From NCBI RefSeq assembly GCF_900110185.1, contig NZ_FOCT01000008.1:103692-167691 (forward strand): a stretch of 64,000 nucleotides of DNA, written 5' to 3'. The position numbers and the translations under genes are program-made. The DNA is from Nitrosospira multiformis (GTDB taxonomy: Bacteria > Pseudomonadota > Gammaproteobacteria > Burkholderiales > Nitrosomonadaceae). Positions 28,133 to 37,331 of the stretch are shown piece after piece. The stretch's first letter is position 1; every line of letters starts with the position of its first letter. The notes beneath the pieces are model-generated. The model saw nothing but the letters and a program-made list of their open reading frames with translations, was not told the DNA's origin and ran no database searches.

Positions 28133-28663
28133 ATGGCTACCGCTCAGAACTCCCTGCCGAAGGTCGAGGCTTTCCTGGCCGCGCTCAATGAGCAGAGTTT
28201 CTTTAAGGACGCCTCAACTCAAGGCAGCGTGCTTTGGTATATCGCTTTTTACAAGAAACGTGCACCCCAGAGACGCAGGGCCTTTCGAGCTGGTGGATTC
28301 ATCTTATTATTTTTGAGCATCAGTCTTCCCTTCCTGACCCAGCTGGCTCCAAAAGATCTGCAGGCACAAGTGGCATCAACGCTTGCCTGGTTGGTTGCCC
28401 TTGTCGCTGCAGCCAATTCCTTTTTCAATTGGCAAAAGGCATGGCAAGGCTATGTCCAGACACAACTCACATTACAGTTTGCGTTGACCGAGTGGGAATT
28501 GCGAACCGCTGAGGCAAGGGCCGCATTAACCGACGAGGAAGGCTTGGCGCTTTTGAGAGAAGGCCTGCAGAAATTCATCAAAACGGTAAGTGAGGCAGTG
28601 TCAGGGGAGACGGCCCAATATTTTGAGGGCGTGAAGATCCCTGAAACCAGAACTGGCTCCTAG
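28133..28663 (+). CDS. SLATT-like (DUF4231-type) two-helix membrane protein
   Basis: The roughly 176-residue product has a soluble N-terminus, two closely spaced membrane segments (AGGFILLFLSISLPFLTQLA, about 53-72, and VASTLAWLVALVAAANSFF, about 80-98) and a helical C-terminal tail. The WYIAFYKKRAPQRRRAFR lead-in and FNWQKAWQGYVQTQLTLQ after the second helix are typical of SLATT/DUF4231 proteins. SLATT domains are predicted pore-forming effectors linked to bacterial immune systems. GTG 28100 is an alternative start. It lies 73 bases upstream of the TIR-STAND gene on the same strand, which suggests a two-gene operon. Confidence 0.72.
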   Translation: MATAQNSLPKVEAFLAALNEQSFFKDASTQGSVLWYIAFYKKRAPQRRRAFRAGGFILLFLSISLPFLTQLAPKDLQAQVASTLAWLVALVAAANSFFNWQKAWQGYVQTQLTLQFALTEWELRTAEARAALTDEEGLALLREGLQKFIKTVSEAVSGETAQYFEGVKIPETRTGS

Positions 28664-28736
28664 GATACCTAAAATGATGCAAGTGATGCCTGTAGTAGGC
28701 GCGTGATGGGTAAGACGAAAGAACCTCGGTGAAAAC

Positions 28737-31700
28737 ATGTCCCTCATCTTCCTGAGCCATTCCAGTGTAGATGAACTTGAAGCGGTTGCGCTGAAGCACT
28801 GGTTACTGGATAACGGCTGGGATGATGTCTTTCTCGATCTTGATCCAGTGCGTGGCTTGAAGGCTGGCGAGCGGTGGCAGGAAGCACTGCGGCGTGCAGC
28901 TGACCACTGTGAAGCAGTCATATTCATCATCTCCCCGGCATGGGCAAAATCAAAGTGGTGCCTGACTGAATTTCTACTGGCTAAGAGCCTAAACAAACTC
29001 ATCTTCGGTGTGGTGGTGAAGGAGACGCCGCTGGGCGAACTGCCCACTGAGCTCACCTCAGAGTATCAGTTGACCTATCTCATCGGCAAGGGATCAACTG
29101 AGGCTATTCATTTCGTTCATCACGAACGTCCGGCTGATGTTTCTTTCCTTGCCAACGGACTTGGCCGACTGCGATTAGGGCTGCAAACAGCGGGCTTGAG
29201 CGCCAGTTTTTTTCCGTGGCCGCCGAAGGGCGACGAGGCCCGCTCCCCCTACCGGGGCTTCGAACCCCTGGATAAAGAGGACGCTGCCGTGTTTTTTGGC
29301 CGCGATGTGGAGATATTGCAGGGCCTGGATAAGTTGCGGGGGATGCGTGCTTCCGGGGACGAGGCTCTGTTCGTCATACTCGGGCCTTCCGGTGCAGGCA
29401 AGTCCTCATTCCTGCGCGCTGGCCTCCTGCCACGGCTGAAGCGTGACGCCCGACACTTCCATCCACTGGAAGTTATCCGTCCGGAACGCAGCCCATTGTT
29501 CGGAGAGCGGGGGCTTGCGCACGCGATCTCCCAGGCAAATGATGATCTTGGTCTTAAGCCAACCAACAGGGGGGAAGTAAAAATAGCGCTTGGTGAAAGT
29601 GCTCACCGTCTTGCGCAGCTACTGCACAATATTCAATGCGCGGCTCGCCATCAGTTGCTTGGACTGCCAGACAATGCGCCGCCCCCTACCCTGATTCTTC
29701 CGGTAGATCAGGCCGAAGAACTCTTCAATGCTGACGCTACCGAAGAGGCACGCAGATTTCTCGAGCTCCTAGGCAATGTTCTGCGGGCCAGTCTATCTGA
29801 CAGGGGAGGAAGCCCCTCGTTAATCGTAGCCTTCACTATTCGCTCCGACCGCTACGAACCCCTACAGACCGCGTCTGAGCTGACGGGATTAAAAACAGTG
29901 GTGTTCGACGCATTGAAGCCCATGCCGCGAGCCCAGTTCAAGGAAGTCATAACTGGCCCAGCCGAGCGTTCAACCCGGAGCGCCAAGCGACTGGAAGTCA
30001 AAGCGGACCTCGTGCAGCAACTCCTGGCTGATTGCGACCAGGGAGCTGATACCTTGCCACTGTTGAGTCTGACTTTATCGCACCTGTACCGTGATTATGG
30101 GAAGGATGGCGATCTGCGCCTCGATGAGTATCAGAGCATGGGCGGGATAAGCAATGTCATTCAGACTGAGATTGACTCAATATTGGCTTTCGATCCGGAA
30201 ACAAGGAAGGCCCAGCTCGAAATATTGCATGCCGCATTCATTCCCTGGCTTGCCGCCATCAATCTAGAAAACAACCAGCCCATGCGAAGGAGGGCAAGAA
30301 AATCCGATCTCCCATCCAATAGTCTTGTCCTGATACAGGCGCTGGTTGAGAAGCGTCTGCTGCTGAGCGACATGCGTGACGGAGAGCAGGTCTTCGAGGT
30401 TGCCCATGAAAGCCTCTTGCGCCAATGGGACAAACTGGCTGAATGGCTGCGGGAGGAGGGTGACGATCTGAAAGATGCTGTTCGGCTCGAACAGGCTGCA
30501 AGTGCTTGGAGCACGAGCGGCAAAAAAATCGATTGGCTTGTAGAAGGAGAGCGACTGGCAATCTTTGAGGCAGTTGCCGCCAAGCCAGGTTATCGCAGAC
30601 GGCTGGAATTGACCAGCGAATTTCTGTTGTGCTCGCGTCAGCGGGAGACGCAACGGCGCGAGGCGGAAGAGCGCTACCGCCAGGCTGAACTTCTTGCGGC
30701 GCAGGAAAGGCAAGCTGCAGCGGAAGAATCAAAGAAAAAGGCACAAATTGCCTTGGCAGCATCCAATTTCCGCGAAGCCCAATGGTATTATCAAAATAAT
30801 AACATTCGATACGCTCTGGCTTATCTTGCTCATGCTGTGCGACTGAACCCCGAGGGAACAGCTAGTCGTACTCTTCTGGTCAATCTCCTGCAGCAGAGAA
30901 GCTGGTTCCTGCCTGTGGGCGAGCCCATGAGGCATGAAGATACGGTCTGGATTGCTCAGTTCAGCCCTCACGGCACAAAGGTAGTGAGCGTGTCTTTGGA
31001 CGATAAAGCTCAGCTATGGAATGCTAAAACCGGCAAGCCTGTGGGCGAACCCATGAGGCATGAAGATACGGTCTGGATTGCTCAGTTCAGTCTGGACGGC
31101 ACGAAGGTGGTGACCGCATCAAAGGACAAGACCGCGCGGCTGTGGGATGCCAAAACCGCAAAGCCTCTGGGCGAGGCCATGAGGCATGAAGATACGGTCT
31201 GGATTGCTCAGTTCAGTCTGGACGGCACGAAGGTGGTGACCGCATCAGATGACAAGACTGCGAGGCTGTGGGATGCCAAAACCGGAAAGCCTCTGGGCGA
31301 GCCCATGCGGCATGAAGGCGAGGTCCGGTTTGTACAGTTCAGTCCCGATGGCACGAGAGTGGTGACCGCATCAAAGGACAATACCGCCCGACTGTGGGAT
31401 GCCAAAACCGGCCAGCCCTTGGGGGAAGCCATGAGGCATGAAGATGGGGTCAACTCCGCCCACTTCAGTCCCGATGGCACGAGAGTGGTGACCGCATCAA
31501 AGGACAATATCGCCCGACTGTGGGATGCCAAAACCGGAAAGCCTCTGGGCGAGCCCATGCGGCATGAAGGCGAGGTCCGGTTTGTACAGTTCAGTCCCGA
31601 TGGCACGAGAGTGGTGACCGCATCCCCGCACAATACCGCCCGACTGTGGGACGCTAAAACCGGCCAGCCCTTGGGGGAAGCCATGAGGCATGAAGATGGG

Positions 31701-33398
31701 GTCAACTCCGCCCACTTCAGTCCCGATGGTACGAAGGTGGTGACGGCCTCATGGGACCGGACTGTGCGACTGTGGGACGCCAAAACCGGCCAGCCCTTGG
31801 GGGAAGCCATGAGGCATGAAGATGGGGTCAACTCCGCCCACTTCAGTCCCGATGGCACGAGAGTGGTGACCGCATCAAAGGACAATACCGCCCGACTGTG
31901 GGATGCCAAAACCGGCCAGCCCTTGGGGGAAGCCATGGAGCATGAAGATAAGGTGACATCCGCGCAGTTCAGTCCCGACGGTACCAAGGTGGTGACCGTA
32001 TCAGAGGACCATACCGTGCGGCTTTGGGATGCCAAAACTGGCAAGCTTGTGGGCGAGACCATGGAGCATGAAGGTGACGTGATATCTGAGTTCAGTCCCG
32101 ATGGTACGAAGGTGGTGATCGCATCAATGGACAAGACCGCGCACCTGTCGGATATCAAAACCGGCAAGCCTGTAGGCGAGACCATGGAGCATGAAGATAA
32201 GGTGACATCTGCGCAGTTCAGTCCCGACGGTACCAAGGTGATGACCGTATCGGAGGACCATACCGCCCGGCTGTGGGATGCTAAAACCGGTCAGCCCTTG
32301 GGGGAAGCTATGAGGCATGAAGATGGGGTTAACTCTGCCCACTTCAGTCCCGATGGCACCAGAGTGGTGACTGCATCCTGGGACAATACCGCCCGACTAT
32401 GGGATGCCCAAACTGGCAGGCCCTTGGGCGAGGTCATGAGGCACGAAAGTTGGGTAATTTCTGCCCGCTTCAGTCCAGACGGCAAGAAGGTGGTGACCGC
32501 ATCAGTGGAACTTACCTCATCAGGGGACAATACCGCACGACTATGGGATGCCCAAACTGGCAGGCCCTTGGGCGAGGTTATGAGACATGCTTTTCCCGTT
32601 CAGTCTGCCCAGTTCAGCCCTCATGGCACAAAGGTAGTGAGCGCGTCTTTGGACGGTAAAGCTCAGCTATGGAATGCTAAAACCGGCAAGCCTGTGGGCA
32701 AGGCTATGAGGCATAACAATGCGATCAGCTCCGCACAGTTCAGTCCCGATGGTACGAAGGTGGTGACGGGCTCATGGGACCGGACTGCGCGACTGTGGGA
32801 CGCCAAAACCGGCAAGCCTGTGGGCGAGGCTATGAGGCATGAAGGTTGGGTCAACTCTGCACAGTTCAGTCCCGATGGTACCAAGGTGGTGACCGTATCG
32901 GAGGACCATACTGCACGGCTGTGGGATGGCAAAACCGGCAAGCCTGTGAGCGAGGCTATGAGGCATGAAGGTTGGGTCAACTCTGCACAGTTCAGTCCCG
33001 ACGGCAACAAGGTGTTGACCGCATCGAAGGACAAGACCACTCGGGTGTGGGATATATCGGTGGTCGTTTCGAATAATAAAGATTTGCTCTCAGCCCTAGC
33101 AGAAGCGATAGGCGGTAAACAGCTAAATGAGCTCGGGGCCATTGAACCTCTCGAAGATCAAATAGGGCAGATCAACAAGCTGCGCGAGCAAACTGCTAAT
33201 GCTCCCTTGGGAGAACCAACGGCCGAATCCTTTATTCGCTGGTTCTTTTCCGATCCTTGGACCCGGGTCATCTCGCCATTCTCCCGACTGACTGTTCCAG
33301 AATATATCCAGCAACAAATCGACGCGAATCGGCGTGACCAGGTGGAACAAGAGTTCCCCGGCCATCCGCTGTTGCGTCAGCGACATGCAAAGGATTAA
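28737..33398 (+). CDS. TIR - STAND NTPase - 17x WD40 repeat protein
   Basis: This 1,553-residue protein has a TIR domain at 1-130 (MSLIFLSHSSVDELEAVALK, RWQEALRRAADHCEAVIFII, with candidate catalytic Glu78 in WCLTEF). A STAND-type NTPase core follows, with Walker A at 215-223 (GPSGAGKSS), Walker B-like LILPVDQAEELF at 319-330 and winged-helix VAHESLLRQW near 553. A coiled-coil-like charged stretch spans 635-680. Seventeen WD40 units cover about 728-1438, and a 115-residue tail ends the protein. In known TIR-STAND proteins, ligand binding by the repeats triggers oligomerisation and TIR domains cleave NAD or make signal nucleotides. An upstream SLATT protein probably belongs to the same response. 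A role in anti-phage defence is inferred, not shown. Confidence 0.88.
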   Translation: MSLIFLSHSSVDELEAVALKHWLLDNGWDDVFLDLDPVRGLKAGERWQEALRRAADHCEAVIFIISPAWAKSKWCLTEFLLAKSLNKLIFGVVVKETPLGELPTELTSEYQLTYLIGKGSTEAIHFVHHERPADVSFLANGLGRLRLGLQTAGLSASFFPWPPKGDEARSPYRGFEPLDKEDAAVFFGRDVEILQGLDKLRGMRASGDEALFVILGPSGAGKSSFLRAGLLPRLKRDARHFHPLEVIRPERSPLFGERGLAHAISQANDDLGLKPTNRGEVKIALGESAHRLAQLLHNIQCAARHQLLGLPDNAPPPTLILPVDQAEELFNADATEEARRFLELLGNVLRASLSDRGGSPSLIVAFTIRSDRYEPLQTASELTGLKTVVFDALKPMPRAQFKEVITGPAERSTRSAKRLEVKADLVQQLLADCDQGADTLPLLSLTLSHLYRDYGKDGDLRLDEYQSMGGISNVIQTEIDSILAFDPETRKAQLEILHAAFIPWLAAINLENNQPMRRRARKSDLPSNSLVLIQALVEKRLLLSDMRDGEQVFEVAHESLLRQWDKLAEWLREEGDDLKDAVRLEQAASAWSTSGKKIDWLVEGERLAIFEAVAAKPGYRRRLELTSEFLLCSRQRETQRREAEERYRQAELLAAQERQAAAEESKKKAQIALAASNFREAQWYYQNNNIRYALAYLAHAVRLNPEGTASRTLLVNLLQQRSWFLPVGEPMRHEDTVWIAQFSPHGTKVVSVSLDDKAQLWNAKTGKPVGEPMRHEDTVWIAQFSLDGTKVVTASKDKTARLWDAKTAKPLGEAMRHEDTVWIAQFSLDGTKVVTASDDKTARLWDAKTGKPLGEPMRHEGEVRFVQFSPDGTRVVTASKDNTARLWDAKTGQPLGEAMRHEDGVNSAHFSPDGTRVVTASKDNIARLWDAKTGKPLGEPMRHEGEVRFVQFSPDGTRVVTASPHNTARLWDAKTGQPLGEAMRHEDGVNSAHFSPDGTKVVTASWDRTVRLWDAKTGQPLGEAMRHEDGVNSAHFSPDGTRVVTASKDNTARLWDAKTGQPLGEAMEHEDKVTSAQFSPDGTKVVTVSEDHTVRLWDAKTGKLVGETMEHEGDVISEFSPDGTKVVIASMDKTAHLSDIKTGKPVGETMEHEDKVTSAQFSPDGTKVMTVSEDHTARLWDAKTGQPLGEAMRHEDGVNSAHFSPDGTRVVTASWDNTARLWDAQTGRPLGEVMRHESWVISARFSPDGKKVVTASVELTSSGDNTARLWDAQTGRPLGEVMRHAFPVQSAQFSPHGTKVVSASLDGKAQLWNAKTGKPVGKAMRHNNAISSAQFSPDGTKVVTGSWDRTARLWDAKTGKPVGEAMRHEGWVNSAQFSPDGTKVVTVSEDHTARLWDGKTGKPVSEAMRHEGWVNSAQFSPDGNKVLTASKDKTTRVWDISVVVSNNKDLLSALAEAIGGKQLNELGAIEPLEDQIGQINKLREQTANAPLGEPTAESFIRWFFSDPWTRVISPFSRLTVPEYIQQQIDANRRDQVEQEFPGHPLLRQRHAKD
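30918..33060 (+). repeat. Seventeen 126-bp WD40-encoding tandem repeats
   Basis: Seventeen units of 126 bp (one 3 bp shorter, one 18 bp longer at about 32500-32530) each encode a 42-residue unit of the form GExMRHExxVxxAxFSPDG followed by TxVVTASxDxTARLWDAKTGxP. Many neighbours are nearly identical in DNA. An 80-base stretch of unit 4 reappears unchanged in unit 6, and units 5, 7, 8 and 12 share the same first half. Units 1 and 14 share the variant SPHGTKVVS and AQLWNAKTGKP. This implies recent duplication and homogenisation. Confidence 0.92.
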
Positions 33399-33504
33399 CT
33401 CCACTACCTAACCCCATTTTGAAAGCTTCTGCTACAGCCAGTACCAGCCGTGCGATGGGGGCGCGAGGATAAGTGGCTCATTGACTTCGTTGAGAACGTC
33501 ATTT

Positions 33505-33516
33505 TGGAGTACACCC
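33505..33516 (+). repeat. Right copy of 12-bp direct repeat
   Basis: TGGAGTACACCC matches 27658-27669 exactly and lies 107 bases after the TIR-STAND stop codon. Confidence 0.45.
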
Positions 33517-33518
33517 CA

Positions 33519-33625
33519 TCCTGACAAATCTACCTGACAATTTTTCTCCTATTTTTTGTCAGGATAGACTTTAAATTATTATTAATTGACATCTCTTGGT
33601 GAGAGCTGTAGACTCTATCCTGACA
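33519..33625. promoter_or_regulatory. Res-like cluster of TGTCAGG half-sites
   Basis: CCTGACA occurs at 33520-33526, 33533-33539 and 33619-33625, and its complement TGTCAGG at 33557-33563. The third and fourth sites form an 11-bp inverted repeat (TGTCAGGATAG / CTATCCTGACA). The array lies directly upstream of a serine recombinase and resembles a resolution site or autoregulatory operator. Confidence 0.55.
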
Positions 33626-33645
33626 AGCTATGCGAGGAGAGAGTC

Positions 33646-34199
33646 GTGGCCAACCAAAGAATCGGATACGTTCGCGTAAGTTCACTGAATCAAAACCCGG
33701 AGCGCCAGCTCGACGGTATTAAGCTAGACAAGGTATTTACCGACAAGGCATCAGCCAGGAATACGAACAGGCCTCAGCTCCAGGCCGCACTCAATCACAT
33801 TCGTTCGGGGGATACGCTCATAGTCCATTCCATGGACAGGCTGGCGCGTAATGTGGAAGACATGGTCAAGCTGGTGAGGGAAATGAATGATCGGGGAGTA
33901 TCGGTCAATTCATTAAGGAGAATATGAACTTCACTGCCGGTAATGATGATCCTCGCTCTACTTTGATGTTTACCATGCGCAGTGCCTTCGCCCAGTTTGC
34001 GCGCTCACTCATCAAGGAAAGACAGCGGGAAGGGATAGCCCTAGCAAAGGCCAAAGGAGTCTACAAGGGCAAGAAGCCAGCTCTAAACCCAGAGAGGATT
34101 GCTCAGCTGTGGGAACAGGCCACAGCAGGCGCAAACCGATCAAAGCTGGGGAAGGAGTTTGGAATTAGTCGGGAAACGCTTTATCAATATATTCGATAG
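33646..34199 (+). pseudogene. Serine recombinase (resolvase/invertase), frameshifted
   Basis: GTG 33646 (after GAGGAGAG) starts VANQRIGYVRVSSLNQNPER with the catalytic Ser, then LIVHSMDRLARNVEDM. The frame breaks after GVSV near 33907. The second half (MNFTAGNDDPRSTLMFTMRS, FAQFARSLIKERQREGIALAKAKG and a C-terminal HTH GISRETLYQYIR) continues in another frame. Restoring one base between GTC and AATTCATTAAGGAG gives the expected QFIKENMNF, so a one-base deletion is likely. The split gene is probably inactive. Res-like repeats precede it. Confidence 0.85.
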
Positions 34200-34306
34200 A
34201 TTGTTCTCGAGTTTTAAGGACGATCTTAATGGACAAGCCTAAAGAGGGGCGGAAAGAGCACGACCGCCAGGGCGGGTAACCGAAAGGGCTGGGTTTGTAG
34301 CTATTT

Positions 34307-35455
34307 TTATGCCAGCAGGTTCTTTCGCCATGCCACAAACCCGATCAAGCCCAAGCCCGCGAGCATCAAGGCATAGGACTGAGGTTCAGGAATAGGAGGA
34401 AGAGCGTTGGCGACGATGATCTGTCCCACGTTATTGATGTCTTGGGCGTCCCCTAGAACAAGTCCGGCGGGCAACTCAGCTAGCGAATTGAGATCGGCCA
34501 TGCCCACACCATTGGGGCCTGTAATAAAAGCGTGCAAATCACCTGTAGCCGTGATGGACTCGCCTACCACCTGCCCTGCATCGTTGATGCCATAAGCCCA
34601 ACTTTCCCTTCCACCCAGGGTGCCCAGATCCCTCATGTTCGCCCCATCAGGGCTAGTGATGAAGGCACGATGATAACCCTCTGCTGTGAAGGATCCCCCC
34701 ACTACCTGTCCGGCGTTATTAATGTCCCAAGCGTAACTGTCACCTCCACCAAGGGTTCCGAGATCGGTCATCCCCGTGCCATCAGGGCCGGTTATGAAAG
34801 CATGGTAATAACCTTCAGCTGTGCGAGAGTATCCAGCCGCCTGCCCTATATCGTTGATACCATGAGCTCGACTCCGATCCCCGCCTAGCGTGCCCAGGTC
34901 CCTCATGTTAGCGCCATTGGGGTCGGTGATAAAAGCGTGCGTCTCATCTGTCCTCGTGTCGGACTCCCCCACCGCCTGTGCAGCGTGATTGATTCCCCAA
35001 GCAAAACTGTTACGTCCACCAAGCGTCCCGAGATCGGTCATGCCCACCCCATCAGGACCCGTGATAAAAGCGTGCCAACCTCCAGCCGCGGAGGAGTACC
35101 CTACCACCTGTCCAGCGTCATTGATGCCATAGGCGCCACTAAAATGTGGCCAACCTCCACTCAGCGTCCCAAGATCCGCTGCGTACACCCCATTGGGGTG
35201 GGGGCGGGTGATGAAAGCGTGCCTCTCACCTGTGCTCGTGTCGGACCCCCCCGCCGCCTGCCCAGCGTCATTAATGCCATAGGCGAAACTGTCACTTCCA
35301 CCCAGGGTGCCCATACTGGTCAGTCTTTTGGTATTGAGGTCCAGAATATATGAACGTAACTGCTGTGCAGAGACAGGGGAAACGAAACATAGGCCGATAC
35401 TCAAGGCTGTTGCCAAAATCAAACTCTGGATTTTAGAGCTATGGGTAATTTTCAT
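34307..35455 (-). CDS. HAF-repeat PEP-CTERM protein
   Basis: This 382-residue exported protein has a signal peptide (residues 1-30, ending VSPVSAQQ). About seven HAF-type repeats of the form DLGTLGGxxSxAxGINDAGQ followed by VVGxSxTAxGxxHAFITGPxG come next. The C-terminus has the PEP-CTERM sorting signal: IPEPQSYALMLAGLGLIGFV, then AWRK. It should be cleaved by exosortase and held at the cell surface or exopolysaccharide. HAF repeats probably form a beta-propeller-like fold. Three relatives occur in this window. A weak ribosome-binding site (AGAGAAATC) precedes the start. Confidence 0.9.
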   Translation of the reverse strand: MKITHSSKIQSLILATALSIGLCFVSPVSAQQLRSYILDLNTKRLTSMGTLGGSDSFAYGINDAGQAAGGSDTSTGERHAFITRPHPNGVYAADLGTLSGGWPHFSGAYGINDAGQVVGYSSAAGGWHAFITGPDGVGMTDLGTLGGRNSFAWGINHAAQAVGESDTRTDETHAFITDPNGANMRDLGTLGGDRSRAHGINDIGQAAGYSRTAEGYYHAFITGPDGTGMTDLGTLGGGDSYAWDINNAGQVVGGSFTAEGYHRAFITSPDGANMRDLGTLGGRESWAYGINDAGQVVGESITATGDLHAFITGPNGVGMADLNSLAELPAGLVLGDAQDINNVGQIIVANALPPIPEPQSYALMLAGLGLIGFVAWRKNLLA

Positions 35456-35883
35456 GATTTCTCTCCAGTAAGAGAAGGTTTTTAGGGGATCCTGCCTACA
35501 TTAATTTCCAGCAAAAGTCATGCCACCAAGAGAGAGTGTACATTGAATCTCCATTGGAAAATTAATATCAGACGAGAGAACTGTGTCGTTTTTTACCCCT
35601 AATGGGGACAAATTGGAGGAGATTTCCGGCTGGAAAACTGCGACAGTAAACAAACATACGAGATTTACCCATTGCCGGGTCATATCTAACCCATATTATT
35701 CATGTGGTGAAAACAGCCAAGGGGACTTTAGCGGGGCAAATGTAGCTGATAGGTTTTGAGACCCATCAATCATTACTTGTTCTGGGCAACATTGAACAAT
35801 GATTCCCTTTTGCAACACCTCCAGTCTTTTTATGATGTTTTTATAACAGGCATAATATTTGCTTTGCTCGTGCAATAATCCAC
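35456..35883. other. Intergenic region
   Basis: No gene is convincing in these 430 bases. A 60-codon minus-strand frame at 35501-35683 has no family features and no ribosome-binding site. Confidence 0.4.
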
Positions 35884-35994
35884 ATGAACAAAGATATGAA
35901 ATTCATTAAAGCTTTTTGCCTATCATTTTTCATTTGCCTTGGCAATGTCCATGCAAATTTCATTGATCATGGCAGGGGACAGTCTCTAATATAA
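35884..35994 (+). pseudogene. Truncated 5' end of a secreted PEP-CTERM-type protein
   Basis: The 36-codon frame MNKDMKFIKAFCLSFFICLG then NVHANFIDHGRG encodes a clear signal peptide and the ANFIDHG start typical of a family of surface PEP-CTERM proteins (ANLIDRGGGLIYD in relatives, from memory). It then stops at TAA. It looks like the remnant of a longer gene whose body is missing. Confidence 0.4.
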
Positions 35995-36157
35995 AGTCGC
36001 GTGCATCTTCACCCGTCAACAACGACTCAAACTAATATGGTTTTTCCGGAAACACGATTTATTCAGTTATAGTTTGCCAATTTCAATCCATCTCTGAGCA
36101 AGGACGAATTTGCATCCGCCCCTGCCAGGAAAAACGCCTTTTCGCGACTACTTCAAA

Positions 36158-36922
36158 TCATTGTTTTACGCAGATACCACTGCAATCCGCTCCGCCATGT
36201 GCCGGATCGCAATTGTCTGAAGGATCATCCACACACTTCTTGCCCTCAGGGCAGGGGAAGCCCGCTATGCCACCGCACATCTGCTTCGGTTCTTTCTCCC
36301 CATACGCCGAACTTCCTTTCGGCGGATAATCGACGCGCTTGCCTGTTCCTCGCTTCCCGGATTCCGCTGTGCCTATGCTGATCGTCTCACGAACCTGGCG
36401 GAGCGCAACCGCTTCCACGTCGATGGATTCGACTTCTCCATCAGTATGGCGAGCGGTATAAACGCCGACAACATCCAGGGGCACCGGGCTTTTCACGACC
36501 AGGAATCCTTCAAGAAAGGCGAAATCCACGCACACGCCATCGATCGGACAAAAGTAATTGGCGATATCAAAGCAATTGACCCCTACCGCCCCATCCGGTT
36601 GAATGACGGCCTCCTTGAAAGGCGTCACGTCGAATGGGCCTGGCTCGGAGCCAAACTGTGCGGCAAGCGCCACCTTGGCGGCAATGCTGATTTTTTTGTC
36701 GCTCGGGTTATGAATGTTGACCGTGGTGCGATAAGTGCCGCGTGCCAGTGTTCCGTCCTGATGTGGCAGCAGCAATGAACACGCGACCTTGGCCGAATAT
36801 TGATACTCCGTCTTGATTGTCTTGGAAGGCTTCACCGGTTCCGCCTGTGAAACGGGAGTAACAAGCAGACTGCACAGTCCCATCAATGCGGACAAAAAGC
36901 CTATCACTGGCAACTGTTTCAT
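36158..36922 (-). CDS. Secreted protein with C-terminal eight-cysteine cluster
   Basis: This 254-residue protein starts at ATG 36922, behind a strong ribosome-binding site (AGGAGG). It has a signal peptide (MKQLPVIGFLSALMGLCSLL, cleavage after VSQA). The central region (about 30-190) is beta-rich and binds no recognised motif. The C-terminal 40 residues form a Cys-rich cluster, MCGGIAGFPCPEGKKC and DNCDPAHGGADCSGIC, seen in secreted bacterial proteins of unknown role. It is probably periplasmic or extracellular. It is flanked by long non-coding gaps and has no operon partner. Confidence 0.72.
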   Translation of the reverse strand: MKQLPVIGFLSALMGLCSLLVTPVSQAEPVKPSKTIKTEYQYSAKVACSLLLPHQDGTLARGTYRTTVNIHNPSDKKISIAAKVALAAQFGSEPGPFDVTPFKEAVIQPDGAVGVNCFDIANYFCPIDGVCVDFAFLEGFLVVKSPVPLDVVGVYTARHTDGEVESIDVEAVALRQVRETISIGTAESGKRGTGKRVDYPPKGSSAYGEKEPKQMCGGIAGFPCPEGKKCVDDPSDNCDPAHGGADCSGICVKQ

Positions 36923-37331
36923 AACGACCTCCTTATTGTCGGAATTCGAACAAACCCCGCATGCCTTCAAATGTCAAAGTCATGAACAGGGCATGAAGCG
37001 TTTTTGACCGTCATTACTCCAGTGACAGGAGGGCATTCGGATTTCCAGATTTATTCATAGCAGTATTTGCTTTACAGTCAAGCTTGTTTCGGAATTTTTA
37101 AAACAATGGTTTTTGCCGGGTATGAGGTTGACTATCAGTCCTTCGGGCAGGACGGAGACTATCATGGCGTGATCTCGCCAAGGCGGAAGGAGGATGAGAA
37201 ACTACAGGCAATTTGCTCGCGAAAAGATCGCAGAACATAAAGATGGAAACATGACGAAAAGTCATTTTTCCTTTCTTGCAGTAACGGCCGAGCTTCCTTT
37301 AAAAATCGGGCAGAAGTCTCAGCTTTGCAGG
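36923..37331. other. Intergenic region
   Basis: These 410 bases contain no supported gene. Short A/T-rich runs suggest promoter sequence for the minus-strand gene at 36922, but no consensus site is clear. Confidence 0.4.

Noticed and set aside
31208..32236. 342-residue minus-strand frame inside the WD40 array
   Set aside because: It is a repetitive antisense shadow of the WD40 units, with no start signal and no family similarity.
30918..33060. Possible CRISPR-like array
   Set aside because: The 126-bp units are in-frame coding repeats without distinct spacers.
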